NCBI RefSeq assembly: GCF_030687145.1
Contig: NZ_CP117460.1
Coordinates: forward strand, 5,022,001 to 5,086,000
Length of the DNA: 64,000 nucleotides
Direction of reading: 5' to 3'
Source of the DNA: Pseudomonas sp. FP1742
GTDB taxonomy: Bacteria > Pseudomonadota > Gammaproteobacteria > Pseudomonadales > Pseudomonadaceae
Positions 26,476-38,521 of the stretch are shown here, piece by piece. The notes under the pieces are model-generated. The model saw only the letters and a program-made list of their open reading frames with translations, made no database searches and was not told the origin of the DNA. The position numbers and the translations under genes are program-made. Each line of letters starts with the position of its first letter. The stretch's first letter is position 1.

Positions 26476-28059
26476 ATGGCTACCACCACAACGACCAGCG
26501 ACGGCACCGTTACCTCGTTTTCCAATACACCGCAGGCGCAGGACGACATTTTCACTACAGGCGTCATTGGCACCAGCAGCTCGACCATCACTGAAGACCT
26601 GCTGGGAGTCGTGTACCTGGACGTCATGTCCAATGACCTGGGCGGTAGCGCAAAGACGCTCTGGTCAGTTGATAACGCGACCAGTCTGTCTACTGCCACC
26701 AAGGTTTATGCCCCGGCCGATCTGCTGGTCCAGGACACGAGCAGAATCGAGGCAACGAGCACCGACACCAGCCTCAATGGGGCAAAGATCTGGATTACCT
26801 CGGATGGCAAGGTCGGCTACGACGCCGCTACATTGTCGACTGCTTTCAAGGCGCAGCTTCAGTCGCTTGCTGCCGGAGCGTCCCTGGCGGACAGCTTTAC
26901 GTATGCGATTCGTCTCGGTAATGGCACGCTCAGCTGGGCCACTGCGCAGGTGCAATTTGCCGGTATGAATGACAGCGTGACGATGAACATCGGCGTGCAG
27001 GCTGGCACGGTGACCGAAGATGCGCCCACGACGCCGAGCACAACCGATTCGCTAAGCACGACGGGCACGATTGCATTTAGCGATGTCGATCTGAGCGACA
27101 CGCATACCGCCTCATTCGTGGCTTCGGGCGGCAATGCCACAGCACTGGGCAACTTCGCCCTTGCCTCTGTGGCTGAAGCAGCCAATGCGGCCAACGGCAC
27201 CGTTAACTGGACCTACACCGTGAACAATGCGGCAGCCCAGTACCTGGCCCAGGGTCAGACGGCTACCGAAACCTATGTGGTCACTGTCAGTGATGGGCAT
27301 GGTTCGTCGACCACGCAAAATGTGACCATCACCATCACCGGCACCAACGACCAGGTGCAGATCACCAGCGGCGCACAGGCCGGCGATGCCAAGGAAGACA
27401 GCGGCGATTACGCAGCCAACGGCAGCATCACCTTCACCGACGCCGACCTGATCGATACCCACAGTGTCACCGTCACGCCGGGTGCTTCCGGCTACCTGGG
27501 CAGTTTCACTACAGATCCATTGAATGACAGCACCGGTACGGGCAGTGGCTCGCTGGGCTGGCACTTCGCGGTAGACAACGCCGCCGTGCAGTTCCTGGGC
27601 GAAGGCCAGACCCTCACCCAGACTTATAACGTGGCGATCGGTGACGGCACGGTACAGACCGTGACCATTACTATCACCGGCACCAACGACCGGCCGACGC
27701 TGACGATTGCCGACGTCACCGGCGCCATGAGCGAAGGCAACGGCGCGGCCACACTGAGCGACAGCGGCGCACTGAGCTTTGCCGACGTGGACAACATCGA
27801 CGTGGTGACTGTGTCGCACACCTCCAACGGCAACATCGCCTGGAGCAGCGGCACGCTCGATGCGGGCGTGGCTTCGGCACTGGTCGCCGGTTTTTCGGTC
27901 GATCAAAACAGCTGGGATTACAGCACCAGCCAGAACCTCGATTTCCTCGGCGCGGGTGAAACCGTCACCTTCTCGTACACCGTGGTCGCCACCGACAACA
28001 GCGGCGCGGCTAACGCTGTTTCGGCGACGCAGACCGTGACCATCACCATTACTGGTAGC

Positions 28060-31000
28060 AACGATGCGCCGGTGCTCAGTTTCGCGTCGGGTAATGATGT
28101 GGGTGCGGTGCAGGAGGACACCAACCTCAGCGTCAGTGGCCAGTTCAGCTCAAGCGACATCGATCACGCGGCCACCGCCACTTGGAGTATTGCCGGGGCC
28201 AATACCGGCACTTATGGCTCGATCGCCGTCGACGGTACCGGCCAATGGACCTACACCCTGGCCAACGGCATCGATGGCGTCGCCAGTGCCGTGCAATCGC
28301 TGAAGGCCGGCGAGAGTCATAACGAAGTGTTCAACGTGCAGGTCAGCGATGGCCTCGGTGGCGTCGACACCCAGCAAGTGACTGTCACCGTCACTGGCAG
28401 CAACGATGCGCCGGTGCTCAGTTTCGCGTCGGGCAATGATGTCGGCTCCGTGAAGGAAGACACCACGCTCAGCGTCAGTGGCCAGTTCAGTTCGACCGAC
28501 ATTGATCACGATGCCACCGCCACTTGGAGCATTGCCGGGTCCAATACCGGCACTTACGGTTCCATCGCCGTGGACAGCACCGGCCAGTGGACCTACACCC
28601 TGGCCAACGGCACCGATGGCGTCGCCAGTGCCGTGCAATCGCTGAAGGCCGGCGAGACTCACAACGAAGTGTTCAACGTGCAGGTCAGCGATGGCCTCGG
28701 CGGTGTCGACACCCAGCAGGTGACCGTCACCGTCACTGGCAGCAACGATGCGCCGGTGCTCAGTTTCGCGTCGGGCAATGATGTCGGCTCTGTGAAGGAA
28801 GACAGCACGCTCAGCGTCAGTGGCCAGTTCAGTTCGACCGACATTGACCACGATGCCACGGCCAGCTGGAGCATCAATGGCTCGGCAACTGGAACCTACG
28901 GCTCGATCGCCGTCGACAGCACCGGCCAGTGGACGTACACCCTGGCCAACGGCACCGATGGCGTCGCCAGCGCCGTGCAATCGCTGAAAGCCGGCGAAAG
29001 TCACAACGAGGTATTCAGCGTGCAGGTCAGCGATGGCCTCGGCGGTGTCGACACCCAGCAGGTGACCGTCACCGTCACTGGCAGCAACGATGCGCCGGTG
29101 CTCAGTTTCGCGTCGGGCAATGATGTCGGCTCTGTGAAGGAAGACAGCACGCTCAGCGTCAGTGGCCAGTTCAGTTCGACCGACATTGATCACGATGCCA
29201 CCGCCAGCTGGAGCATCAATGGCTCGGCAACTGGAACCTACGGCTCGATCGCCGTCGACAGCACCGGCCAGTGGACCTACACCCTGGCCAACGGCACCGA
29301 CGGTGTCGCCAGTGCCGTGCAATCGCTGAAGGCCGGCGAGAGTCACAACGAAGTGTTCAGCGTGCAGGTCAGCGATGGCCTCGGCGGTGTCGACACCCAG
29401 CAGGTGACCGTCACCGTCACCGGCAGCAACGATGCGCCGGTGCTCAGTTTCGCGTCGGGTAACGATATCGGCTCCGTGAAGGAAGACACCACCCTCAGCG
29501 TCAGCGGCCAGTTCAGTTCGACCGACATTGACCACGATGCCACGGCCAGCTGGAGCATCAATGGCTCGGCAACTGGAACCTACGGCTCGATCGCCGTCGA
29601 CAGCACCGGCCAGTGGACGTACACCCTGGCCAACGGCACCGATGGCGTCGCCAGTGCCGTGCAATCGCTGAAGGCCGGCGAGACTCACAACGAGGTGTTC
29701 AGCGTGCAGGTCAGCGATGGCTTGGGCGGCATCGACACCCAGCAAGTGACTGTCACCGTCACCGGCAGCAACGATGCGCCGGTGCTCAGTTTCGCGTCGG
29801 GTAACGATATCGGCTCCGTGAAGGAAGACACCACGCTCAGCGTCAGTGGCCAGTTCAGTTCGAGCGACATTGATCACGATGCCACCGCCACCTGGTCCAT
29901 CAATGGCTCGGCAACTGAAACCTACGGCTCGATCGACGTCGACAGCACCGGCCAGTGGACCTACACCCTGGCCAACGGCACCGATGGCGTTGCCAATGCG
30001 GTGCAATCGCTGAAAGCCGGCGAAAGTCACAACGAGGTATTCAGCGTGCAGGTCAGCGATGGCCTCGGTGGTGTCGACACTCAGCAGGTGACCGTCACTG
30101 TCACCGGCAGCAACGATGCACCCGTACTCAGTTTCGCCAGTGGCAACGATATCGGCTCCGTGAAGGAAGACACCACGCTCAGCGTCAGTGGCCAGTTCAG
30201 TTCGACCGACATTGATCACGATGCCACCGCCACTTGGAGTATTGCCGGGTCCAATACCGGCACTTATGGCTCGATCGCCGTCGACGGTACCGGCCAATGG
30301 ACCTACACCCTGGCCAATGGCACCGATGGCGTCGCCAGTGCCGTGCAGTCACTGAAGGCCGGCGAGAGTCATAACGAAGTGTTCAACGTGCAGGTCAGCG
30401 ATGGCCTCGGTGGCGTCGACACCCAGCAAGTGACTGTCACCGTCACCGGCAGCAACGATGCGCCGGTGCTCAGTTTCGCGTCGGGTAACGATATCGGCTC
30501 CGTGAAGGAAGACACCACCCTCAGCGTCAGCGGCCAGTTCAGTTCGACCGACATTGACCACGATGCCACCGCCAGCTGGAGCATCAATGGCTCGGCAACT
30601 GGAACCTACGGCTCGATCGCCGTCGACAGCACCGGCCAGTGGACCTACACCCTGGCCAACGGCACCGATGGCGTCGCCAGTGCCGTGCAATCGCTGAAGG
30701 CCGGCGAGACTCACAACGAGGTGTTCAGCGTGCAGGTCAGCGATGGCTTGGGCGGCATCGACACCCAGCAAGTGACTGTCACCGTCACTGGCAGCAACGA
30801 TGCGCCGGTGCTCAGTTTCGCGTCGGGCAATGATGTCGGCTCCGTGAAGGAAGACACCACGCTCAGCGTCAGTGGCCAGTTCAGTTCGACCGACATTGAT
30901 CACGATGCCACCGCCACTTGGAGCATTGCCGGGTCCAATACCGGCACTTACGGTTCCATCGCCGTGGACAGCACCGGCCAGTGGACCTACACCCTGGCCA

Positions 31001-31480
31001 ACGGCACCGATGGCGTTGCCAGCACCGTGCAATCGCTGAAGGCCGGCGAGAGTCACAACGAAGTGTTCAACGTGCAGGTCAGCGATGGCCTCGGTGGTGT
31101 CGACACTCAGCAGGTGACCGTCACTGTCACCGGCAGCAACGATGCACCCGTACTCAGTTTCGCCAGTGGCAACGATGTCGGCGCAGTGCAGGAAGACAGC
31201 ACCTTCAGCGTCAGTGGCCAGTTCAGCTCGAGCGACATCGACCACGCGGCCACCGCCACCTGGTCCATCAATGGCTCGGCAACTGGAACCTACGGCTCGA
31301 TCGCCGTCGACAGCACCGGCCAATGGACCTACACCCTGGCCAACGGCACCGATGGCGTCGCCAGTGCGGTGCAATCGCTGAAGGCCGGTGAGAGTCACAA
31401 CGAAGTGTTCAGCGTGCAGGTCAGCGATGGCCTCGGCGGTGTCGACACCCAGCAGGTGACCGTCACTGTCACCGGCAGCA
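28060..31480 (+). repeat. Repeat array A: ten 342-bp units in the adhesin
   Basis: Ten consecutive units of exactly 342 bases (114 residues) run from 28061 to 31480, each beginning near ACGATGCGCCGGTGCTCAG. Variants mix in blocks (SIAGSNTG versus SINGSATG; DVG versus DIG), showing exchange between units. Confidence 0.93.
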
Positions 31481-34140
31481 ACGACGCCGCAGTGCTGTCC
31501 TCGGCCAGTGTCACGCTGACCGAAACCAATGCTCCGCTGACCACGGGTGGTAGCCTGACCGTCACTGATATCGACAGCCCGGAAAGCTTCCAGACGCAAA
31601 CCAACACAGCCGGCAACTACGGCCAGTTCTCCATCGGCACCGACGGAGCCTGGACCTACGTCGCCAACTCTGCGCACAACGAGTTCGCCGCCGGTACCAC
31701 CTACACCGACACCTTTGCGGTGAGTAGCGCCGATGGCACCGCTACTTCGGTCACCGTGCACATCCTCGGCACCAACGATGCGGCCGTGCTGTCCGCCGAC
31801 ATCGCCAACCTCACCGAGACCAATGCCGCCGCCGACATCTCCACCGCCGGCACCCTGACCATCAGCGACGTCGACAGCGCCACAACCTTCGTCGCGCAAA
31901 CCAACACCCCCGGCAGCTACGGCCAGTTCTCCATCGGCACCGACGGAGCCTGGACCTACGTCGCCAACTCAGCCCACAACGAGTTCGCCGCCGGTACCAC
32001 CTACACCGACACCTTCGCGGTGAGCAGTGCCGACGGCACCGCTACTTCGGTCACCGTGCACATCCTCGGCACCAACGATGCGGCCGTGCTGTCCGCCGAC
32101 GTCGCCAACCTCACCGAGACCAATGCCGCGCTGACCACCAACGGCACCCTGACCATCAGCGACGTCGACAGCGCCGCTACCTTCGTCGCACAAACCAACA
32201 CCGCCGGCAGCTACGGCCAGTTCTCCATCGGCACTGGCGGCGCCTGGACCTACGTCGCCAACTCTGCGCACAACGAGTTCGCCGCCGGCACCACCTACAC
32301 CGACACCTTCGCGGTGAGCAGCGCCGACGGCACCGCTACTTCGGTCACCGTGCACATCCTCGGCACCAACGATGCGGCGGTGCTGTCCGCCGACGTCGCC
32401 AACCTCACCGAAACCAATGCCGCCGCCGACATCTCCACCGCCGGCACCCTGACCATCAGCGACGTCGACAGCGCCGCAACCTTCGTCGCGCAATCCACCG
32501 CCGGTAGCTACGGCCAGTTCTCCATCGGCACCGACGGAGCCTGGACCTACGTCGCCAACTCTGCGCACAACGAGTTCGCCGCCGGTACCACCTACACCGA
32601 CACCTTTGCGGTGAGTAGCGCCGATGGCACCGCTACTTCGGTCACCGTGCACATCCTCGGCACCAACGATGCGGCCGTGCTGTCCGCCGACGTCGCCAAC
32701 CTCACCGAGACCAATGCCGCGCTGACCACCAACGGCACCCTGACCATCAGCGACGTCGACAGCGCCACAACCTTCGTCGCGCAATCCACCGCCGGTAGCT
32801 ACGGCCAGTTCTCCATCGGCACCAACGGAGCCTGGACCTACGTCGCCAACTCTGCGCACAACGAGTTCGCCGCCGGCACCACCTACACCGACACCTTCGC
32901 GGTGAGCAGCGCCGACGGCACCGCTACTTCGGTCACCGTGCACATCCTCGGCACCACGATGCGGCGGTGCTGTCCGCCGACGTCGCCAACCTCACCGAAA
33001 CCAATGCCGCCGCCGACATCTCCACCGCCGGCACCCTGACCATCAGCGACGTCGACAGCGCCGCAACCTTCGTCGCGCAATCCACCGCCGGTAGCTACGG
33101 CCAGTTCTCCATCGGCACCGACGGAGCCTGGACCTACGTCGCCAACTCTGCGCACAACGAGTTCGCCGCCGGTACCACCTACACCGACACCTTTGCGGTG
33201 AGTAGCGCCGATGGCACCGCTACTTCGGTCACCGTGCACATCCTCGGCACCAACGATGCGGCCGTGCTGTCCGCCGACGTCGCCAACCTCACCGAGACCA
33301 ATGCCGCGCTGACCACCAACGGCACCCTGACCATCAGCGACGTCGACAGCGCCACAACCTTCGTCGCGCAATCCACCGCCGGTAGCTACGGCCAGTTCTC
33401 CATCGGCACCAACGGAGCCTGGACCTACGTCGCCAACTCTGCGCACAACGAGTTCGCCGCCGGTACCACCTACACCGACACCTTCGCGGTGAGCAGCGCC
33501 GACGGCACCGCTACTTCGGTCACCGTGCACATCCTCGGCACCAACGATGCGGCGGTGCTGTCCGCCGACGTCGCCAACCTCACCGAAACCAATGCCGCCG
33601 CCGACATCTCCACCGCCGGCACCCTGACCATCAGCGACGTCGACAGCGCCACAACCTTCGTCGCGCAAACCAACACCCCCGGCAGCTACGGCCAGTTCTC
33701 CATCGGCACCGACGGAGCCTGGACCTACGTCGCCAACTCAGCCCACAACGAGTTCGCCGCCGGTACCACCTACACCGACACCTTCGCGGTGAGCAGTGCC
33801 GACGGCACCGCTACTTCGGTCACCGTGCACATCCTCGGCACCAACGATGCGGCCGTGCTGTCCGCCGACATCGCCAACCTCACCGAGACCAATGCCGCCG
33901 CCGACATCTCCACCGCCGGCACCCTGACCATCAGCGACGTCGACAGCGCCGCAACCTTCGTCGCGCAATCCACCGCCGGTAGCTACGGCCAGTTCTCCAT
34001 CGGCACCGACGGAGCCTGGACCTACGTCGCCAACTCTGCGCACAACGAGTTCGCCGCCGGTACCACCTACACCGACACCTTTGCGGTGAGCAGCGCCGAT
34101 GGCACCCTCACATCGGTCACGGTGCACATCGCCGGCAGCA
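31481..34140 (+). repeat. Repeat array B: nine 291-297-bp units in the adhesin
   Basis: Nine units of 97-99 residues alternate two versions, NAAADISTAGTLT and NAALTTNGTLT, with optional TNT insertion. The frame-breaking deletion lies between units 5 and 6. Nucleotide identity between units is very high, with long segments repeated exactly (for example 32400-32940 against 32990-33540). Confidence 0.92.
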
Positions 34141-37004
34141 ACGACTCACCGACGATCACTTCCAACGGTGCTGGTGCAACGGCTTCGATCAGCGTGGCGG
34201 AAAACACCACGGCGATCACGACGGTAACGGCGACCGATGTTGATCTGCCAGCACAAACGCTGAGCTACAGCATCGTCGGTGGAGTGGATGCCGCGAAATT
34301 CTCGATCGTTTCTGGCACAGGCGTGCTGAGCTTTATCTCTGCACCCAACTTTGAAGCGCCGACTGATACGGGAACGAACAACGTTTATGACGTGATTGTG
34401 CGGGCATCGGACGGCACGCTGTTCGACGACCAGGCGATTGCTGTAACCGTGACAGGCGTCAACGACAATAGCCCGATTATCACCTCCAACGGTGGTGGTG
34501 CGACGGCTTCGATCAACGTGTTGGAGAACACCACGGCGGTCACGACAGTGCTGGCGACCGACGCTGATCTACCAACGCAGACACTGAGCTACTCGATCCT
34601 GAATACGGCCGGGACGGACTTCAGCAAATTCACGATCAGTTCAAGCGGGGTGCTGACGTTCAATTCGGCGCCTGATTACGAGAATCCCCAGGATGTCGGG
34701 GGTACCGATGGCGACAACGCCTACGTTGTGGATGTTCAGGTGGCCGACGGCAATGGCGGAATCGACACGCAGACCATTACGGTAAACGTGCAGAACGTCG
34801 TTGAGACGCCGGTTGATACCGTGCCGCCGACGGTGGCAGTGACGGGGACTGCCCTCGGGATTTCGGTCGGTTCAACGTCGACGGTCACATTCCAGTTCAG
34901 TGAGACAGTGAGCGGTTTCAGCCTGTCTGATGTCGCGGTGACGACAACGAGCGGAACGCCCCGCGGAACCTTCAGTAACTTTACCCAGGTTGACGGCGAT
35001 ACCTACACGGCGACGCTGACCAGAACGCTGAGCGGTAGCATAAAAGTCGACGTCGCCGCGAACAGCTACACCGACCTGGCGGGTAATGCTGGTGCGGCCG
35101 GGAGCAGTGCAAACCTTCCGGCAGGCGTTGCCGGCGAACCGATCAATCTAGCCCTCAGCGTTCCGTTGGCCGATATCAGCAGCCTTGTAACGGTGGCCAT
35201 CAGCGGTGTTCCCTCGGGGTGGGCGTTCAATACAGGTACCGACAACGGCGACGGCACCTGGACCGTGCAAACCAGCGATCCCGGCGCATTGACCGTGACA
35301 ACACCAAGCGACTTCGTGGGTGCGTTGGTGCTTGATGTCAACATGAACTGGACCAACAGCGACGGCAGCACCGCCAGTGCCTACGTATTCAACAACGTCG
35401 AAGTCTATGCCCCAGGCGCGCCGATCTTCGCCTTGTCCGCTGATGACAATCTGACCGGTTCGTCTGGTGCCGACACCTTCGTCTTCGCCCAGCCGATCGG
35501 CAACAACCAGATCTACAATTTCGATGCCACAGCGGACAAGATCGACTTGATTGGCTTCACGGGCGTCAACGGCTTTGCAGACTTGAGTATCACCAACGAC
35601 GCCAACGGCAATGCACTGGTCAGCATCAGCACTGGCCAGACGGTCACTCTCAAAGGTGTCGATGCGGCGGACTTGAGCGAAGCGAACTTCCAGTTCGATG
35701 TCGACCCACTCACCAACAACAGCGGGACCCTCACCATTGCCGACGGCGCGATCATGCCGTTCGGTGGCAGCATCAATAACAGCGGCACCATCGAACTCGG
35801 CTCCGCCGGCAGCACGACCAGTCTTGAGGTTCTGTTCCGTGGCGCGACCTTGACCGGTGGCGGCCAGGTGCTGCTATCCGACAACGCGCAAAACGTGGTT
35901 TTCGGTGGCAGTGCCGACACCGTGCTGACCAATATCGACAACCGCATTTCCGGCGCCGGCCAGTTGGGTGCCGGGCAGATGGTGCTGATCAATGCGGGGC
36001 TGATCATGGCCAGCGGGCTGAACAGCCTGGTGCTCGACACCGGCACCCACACCATCACCAACAGCGGGGTGCTGGAGTCCACGGGCGCAGGCGGTATGAC
36101 GGTGGCCAGTACGGTCGAAAACACCGGCCACTTGTGGGCCAACGGTGGTGACCTGCACCTGCTGGCCGACGTGACCGGCAACGGCAGCGCGACCATCGAT
36201 GGCGACGCGACCCTGACCTTCTCCGGCGCCGCCCACGGGTCCGTCGCCTTCCATGGCGAAGGCGCGGGCACGCTGGTGATCGCCCAGGCCGAAACAGCGG
36301 GCTCGCTGGCCGGCATCCTCGGCCTGGAAAGCAATGACTTGCTGTTGTTCGGCGATCTCGCTTTCGGCGCCAACACCCAGCTCAGCTACAACGCCAACGC
36401 CTCTGGTGCCGGCGGCCTGCTGACGGTGGACGACGGCGTGCATCGGGCCGAGGTGAACCTGCTGGGGCATTACTCGGTGGAAGATTTCCAAGTCACCGAC
36501 GGCGGCGAGGCCGGCACCCAAGTCAGTTACCACGGAGAATCCAGCGGCACACTGGTGGGCAGCATGCTCGCGGACACGATCAGTGGCGGCGACGGCAACG
36601 ACATCATCGTGGGTCGTGGCGGCGAAGACACGCTCAGCGGTGGCGCGGGAGCCGACGTGTTCGCCTACTTCAACGTGAATGAAGGCGGCGACCATATCCT
36701 CGACTACAACTACGCCGAAGGGGACACAGTCGATCTCTCCGCGCTGCTCAAGGCCAACTTTGTCAGCAGCACCAGCCAGGTGTCGGACTTTGTCCAAGTG
36801 GTGCAGACCGGCAGCGACATCACCGTGAAGGTGGATACCGATGGTGCAAGCAATGGCAAGAACTTCGTCGATGTGGCGGTGCTTGACCACACGGGTACGC
36901 CTGGGCCCGATCTGGTGCGCACCTGGTTCGGGGATTCCGAGCATACGCTGACGGCTTGATGCAGTGGGCTGGAGCTGACTGGGGGGGTGGGCGCTTGATG
37001 ATAG

Positions 37005-37081
37005 TGGTGTCCCAGGGCAGGTTCGAACTGCCAACCTTCCCCTTAGGAGGGGGATGCTCTATCCAATTGAGCTACTGAGAC
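37005..37081 (-). tRNA. tRNA-Arg (anticodon CCT)
   Basis: Cloverleaf on the minus strand: acceptor GTCTCAG/CTGGGAC, D-arm GCTC...GAGC, anticodon arm with loop CTCCTAA (CCT), T-arm GGCAG-TTCGAAC-CTGCC, and an encoded CCA end. 77 bases. Its 3' end faces the adhesin gene 46 bases away. Confidence 0.93.
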
Positions 37082-37212
37082 ACAAGTCGCCCGCAAGGAA
37101 TGCGGGGCGATGGACGGCATGCATGTTAACGGGCAGGCCCGCTTTTGTCATGTCGTCCGTAGGCTTTTTAAGTGTAGGCAGGCGCCTCACAGAAGCGTGG
37201 CGTTGTTTACCG

Positions 37213-37270
37213 TGCAAATTGCATCACCGCAAAATGCCATCATTGCAAAATGCAATGCCAGCATTTTGCG
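37213..37270. promoter_or_regulatory. Array of four GCAAAATGC-type motifs with 15-16-bp spacing
   Basis: GCAAATTGC (37214), GCAAAATGC (37229), GCAAAATGC (37245) and its reverse complement GCATTTTGC (37261) begin 15, 16 and 16 bases apart. The third lies inside the palindrome ATTGCAAAATGCAAT. The array is ~100 bases ahead of the 77-aa gene at 37372. It looks like a multi-site operator; I do not recognise the regulator. Confidence 0.55.
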
Positions 37271-37371
37271 AAAATATCCTAATTGTTTGTTTTTAAAGGA
37301 TTTAATTGCCGTTAAACTTTTGGCATGCGGGCTGCTTCGACTGTTCTCAAAGAACGAAGGAGATCAGCCCC

Positions 37372-37605
37372 ATGAACAGCGCTCTTTTAGTCGCGAATGC
37401 AGTGGCCCTGGCGGTTCTGTTGGGTTTTCAGTTCTTCCCCGAAAACGATGCCGTGGCGCTTGCCCAACGCGCGCCCCATTACCTGCAGCTGCAAAAAGCG
37501 CCTCAATTGGCAACCATGAGCGATCAACACAGTTTTGTCGGCCAAGAGGTGAGCCAGGAGAGTCTTCAACCGCGCATACAGTCTTTTGAACGCTTGGTAT
37601 TTTGA
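37372..37605 (+). CDS. Small single-pass membrane or secreted protein (77 aa), unknown
   Basis: The start at 37372 is fixed by AAGGAG ten bases ahead. A hydrophobic N-terminal helix (SALLVANAVALAVLLGFQFF) is followed by a polar, glutamine-rich tail, so it is a membrane-anchored or exported small protein. It lies downstream of the four-motif array and 22 bases ahead of the 59-aa gene, probably cotranscribed. No function recognised. Confidence 0.72.
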   Translation: MNSALLVANAVALAVLLGFQFFPENDAVALAQRAPHYLQLQKAPQLATMSDQHSFVGQEVSQESLQPRIQSFERLVF

Positions 37606-37627
37606 ATCACCCCATCAGGAGCACAGC

Positions 37628-37807
37628 ATGTCCAAATCGGCCGCAGGGTTTTTCATCCTCGCCTTACTAAGTGGCATCCTTCATCTGTCTTTGGTCCAGG
37701 ACGCGGTCGTCACCCTGCCCTTGATTGCCTGCGGCGTGTTCGGTGCACTTTTTGTGCTGGCGCTGATCGCCGGGCGCAAGATCAAATTCGATCCGGTTTT
37801 GCGCTGA
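37628..37807 (+). CDS. PA3371-family small membrane protein (59 aa)
   Basis: ATG at 37628 follows AGGAG at good spacing. Two hydrophobic helices (GFFILALLSGILHLSLV and LPLIACGVFGALFVLALIA) with a basic C-terminus (GRKIKFDPVLR) indicate a two-pass inner-membrane protein. Length and pattern fit the small protein that flanks the phn genes in P. aeruginosa (PA3371), an assignment from memory. Its last 26 bases overlap the 3' end of phnN on the other strand. Confidence 0.75.
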   Translation: MSKSAAGFFILALLSGILHLSLVQDAVVTLPLIACGVFGALFVLALIAGRKIKFDPVLR

Positions 37808-38363
37808 CGCTCAGCAGCTCCAGAAGCCTGGCGACGGTCACAGCCAAGTCGCCGGAGTTATCAAGTCGGCGGATCGGTGCATCACCCATTGAATTGTCTG
37901 AATCATCAGCCGTGAATAACGTATTGCGGTGCAGTCTCGCTTCAATTTCTGCGAGGCTCTCACGCCCCCGCCGCCGCAGGCGCTCTCGCAGAACTTCATC
38001 CCTGACCGTCAATAGCACCGGCAATAGCTTGGGATAGCGCTGTTGCGCTTGTTCCAGGTGCCCGCGCGAACCATTGACCAGCACATCGCGACCTTCCTTG
38101 AGCCACTGATCTATGAGCACAGGAATACCGTAATCCAGCCCATTGGCCTGCCACGACAGCGCGAAATCCCCTTTGTTTCTGCGTCGCTCGAACTCTTCGC
38201 GGGATACCTCGATGGCGTCTTCACCCACGGATTCAGCCGACCGCGTGATAACCCGACGCACCACCTCACAATTATGTGCCCGCAACGGCCCGCGAGCGGC
38301 TTCGATGAGGCTGTCCTTGCCGGATCCCGAAGGCCCCATTAAATAAATCAGCCTGCCATCCAT
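37782..38363 (-). CDS. phnN: Ribose 1,5-bisphosphate phosphokinase PhnN (193 aa; 200 aa from the upstream ATG)
   Basis: PhnN makes PRPP from ribose 1,5-bisphosphate, normally the salvage step of the C-P lyase (phosphonate) pathway. The guanylate-kinase-like fold has the P-loop LMGPSGSGKDSLIEA near the N-terminus, VVRRVITRS, and the lid ERLRRRGRESLAEIEARL. Two ATGs are possible (38363 or 38384); neither has an ideally spaced ribosome site. Where other pseudomonads keep phnC-phnP, no other phn gene is present: the neighbours are the PA3371-like gene (converging, 26-base overlap) and amrZ. Here it probably serves NAD/PRPP supply alone or is a relict. Confidence 0.9.
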   Translation of the reverse strand: MDGRLIYLMGPSGSGKDSLIEAARGPLRAHNCEVVRRVITRSAESVGEDAIEVSREEFERRRNKGDFALSWQANGLDYGIPVLIDQWLKEGRDVLVNGSRGHLEQAQQRYPKLLPVLLTVRDEVLRERLRRRGRESLAEIEARLHRNTLFTADDSDNSMGDAPIRRLDNSGDLAVTVARLLELLSVSAKPDRI

Positions 38364-38521
38364 CCTGAAATCATCCCATACCATCCGTCTGCCCTAGTAA
38401 ATCGGCCATTTGCCACTATCCTGTTAAGGTAAGGAACAAGGATCGAATCCGCATAGCATGCACCTTCAGGGGTCTTCAGGCATCTCCTGTCGGGCAAGAG
38501 GACGCGGTCAGCGATACGGAC

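Larger units (their letters stand above)
26476..36959 (+). pseudogene. Giant VCBS/cadherin-repeat RTX adhesin, broken by a one-base deletion (3494 aa if restored)
   Basis: A surface or secreted adhesin of the BapA/LapA class. The order is: N-terminal region with VCBS-like units (residues 1-~525); ten 114-residue units (DAPVLSFASGND... type); nine ~97-99-residue units (DAAVLSADVANLTETN type); two cadherin-like domains (PTITSNGAGATASISVAENTTA type); a bacterial Ig-like domain (VPPTVAVTG); and a C-terminal region with RTX motifs (SGGDGNDIIVGRGGEDTLSGGAGADVF) and a type I secretion tail. The first frame stops at 33037-33039, while the second frame runs from before 32967 to 36959. At 32951-32960 the sequence reads GCACCACGAT where every other unit reads GCACCAACGAT, so one A is missing. 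Adding it gives one frame of exactly 3495 codons. If real, the product ends at 2187 aa and loses its export signal. An assembly error in repeats is equally plausible. No exporter genes adjoin it. Confidence 0.9.

Noticed and set aside
26860..26905. LAAGAS sequence in the adhesin N-terminus as a LapG-type retention cleavage site
   Set aside because: It lies in a normal VCBS-like strand context (LAAGASLADSFTYAI), and the N-terminus lacks a LapA-style retention module.
28150..30297. 715-codon minus-strand frame opposite the adhesin repeats (and similar frames to 33.7 kb)
   Set aside because: Mirror frame caused by codon bias of the 342-bp repeats; low-complexity product and no start signals.
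28060..34140. CRISPR array
   Set aside because: Repeats are coding, 291-342 bp long, contiguous and without spacers.
37005..37081. tRNA-Arg(CCT) as integration site of an island carrying the adhesin
   Set aside because: I see no integrase, and I noticed no repeated 3' tRNA end in the window.
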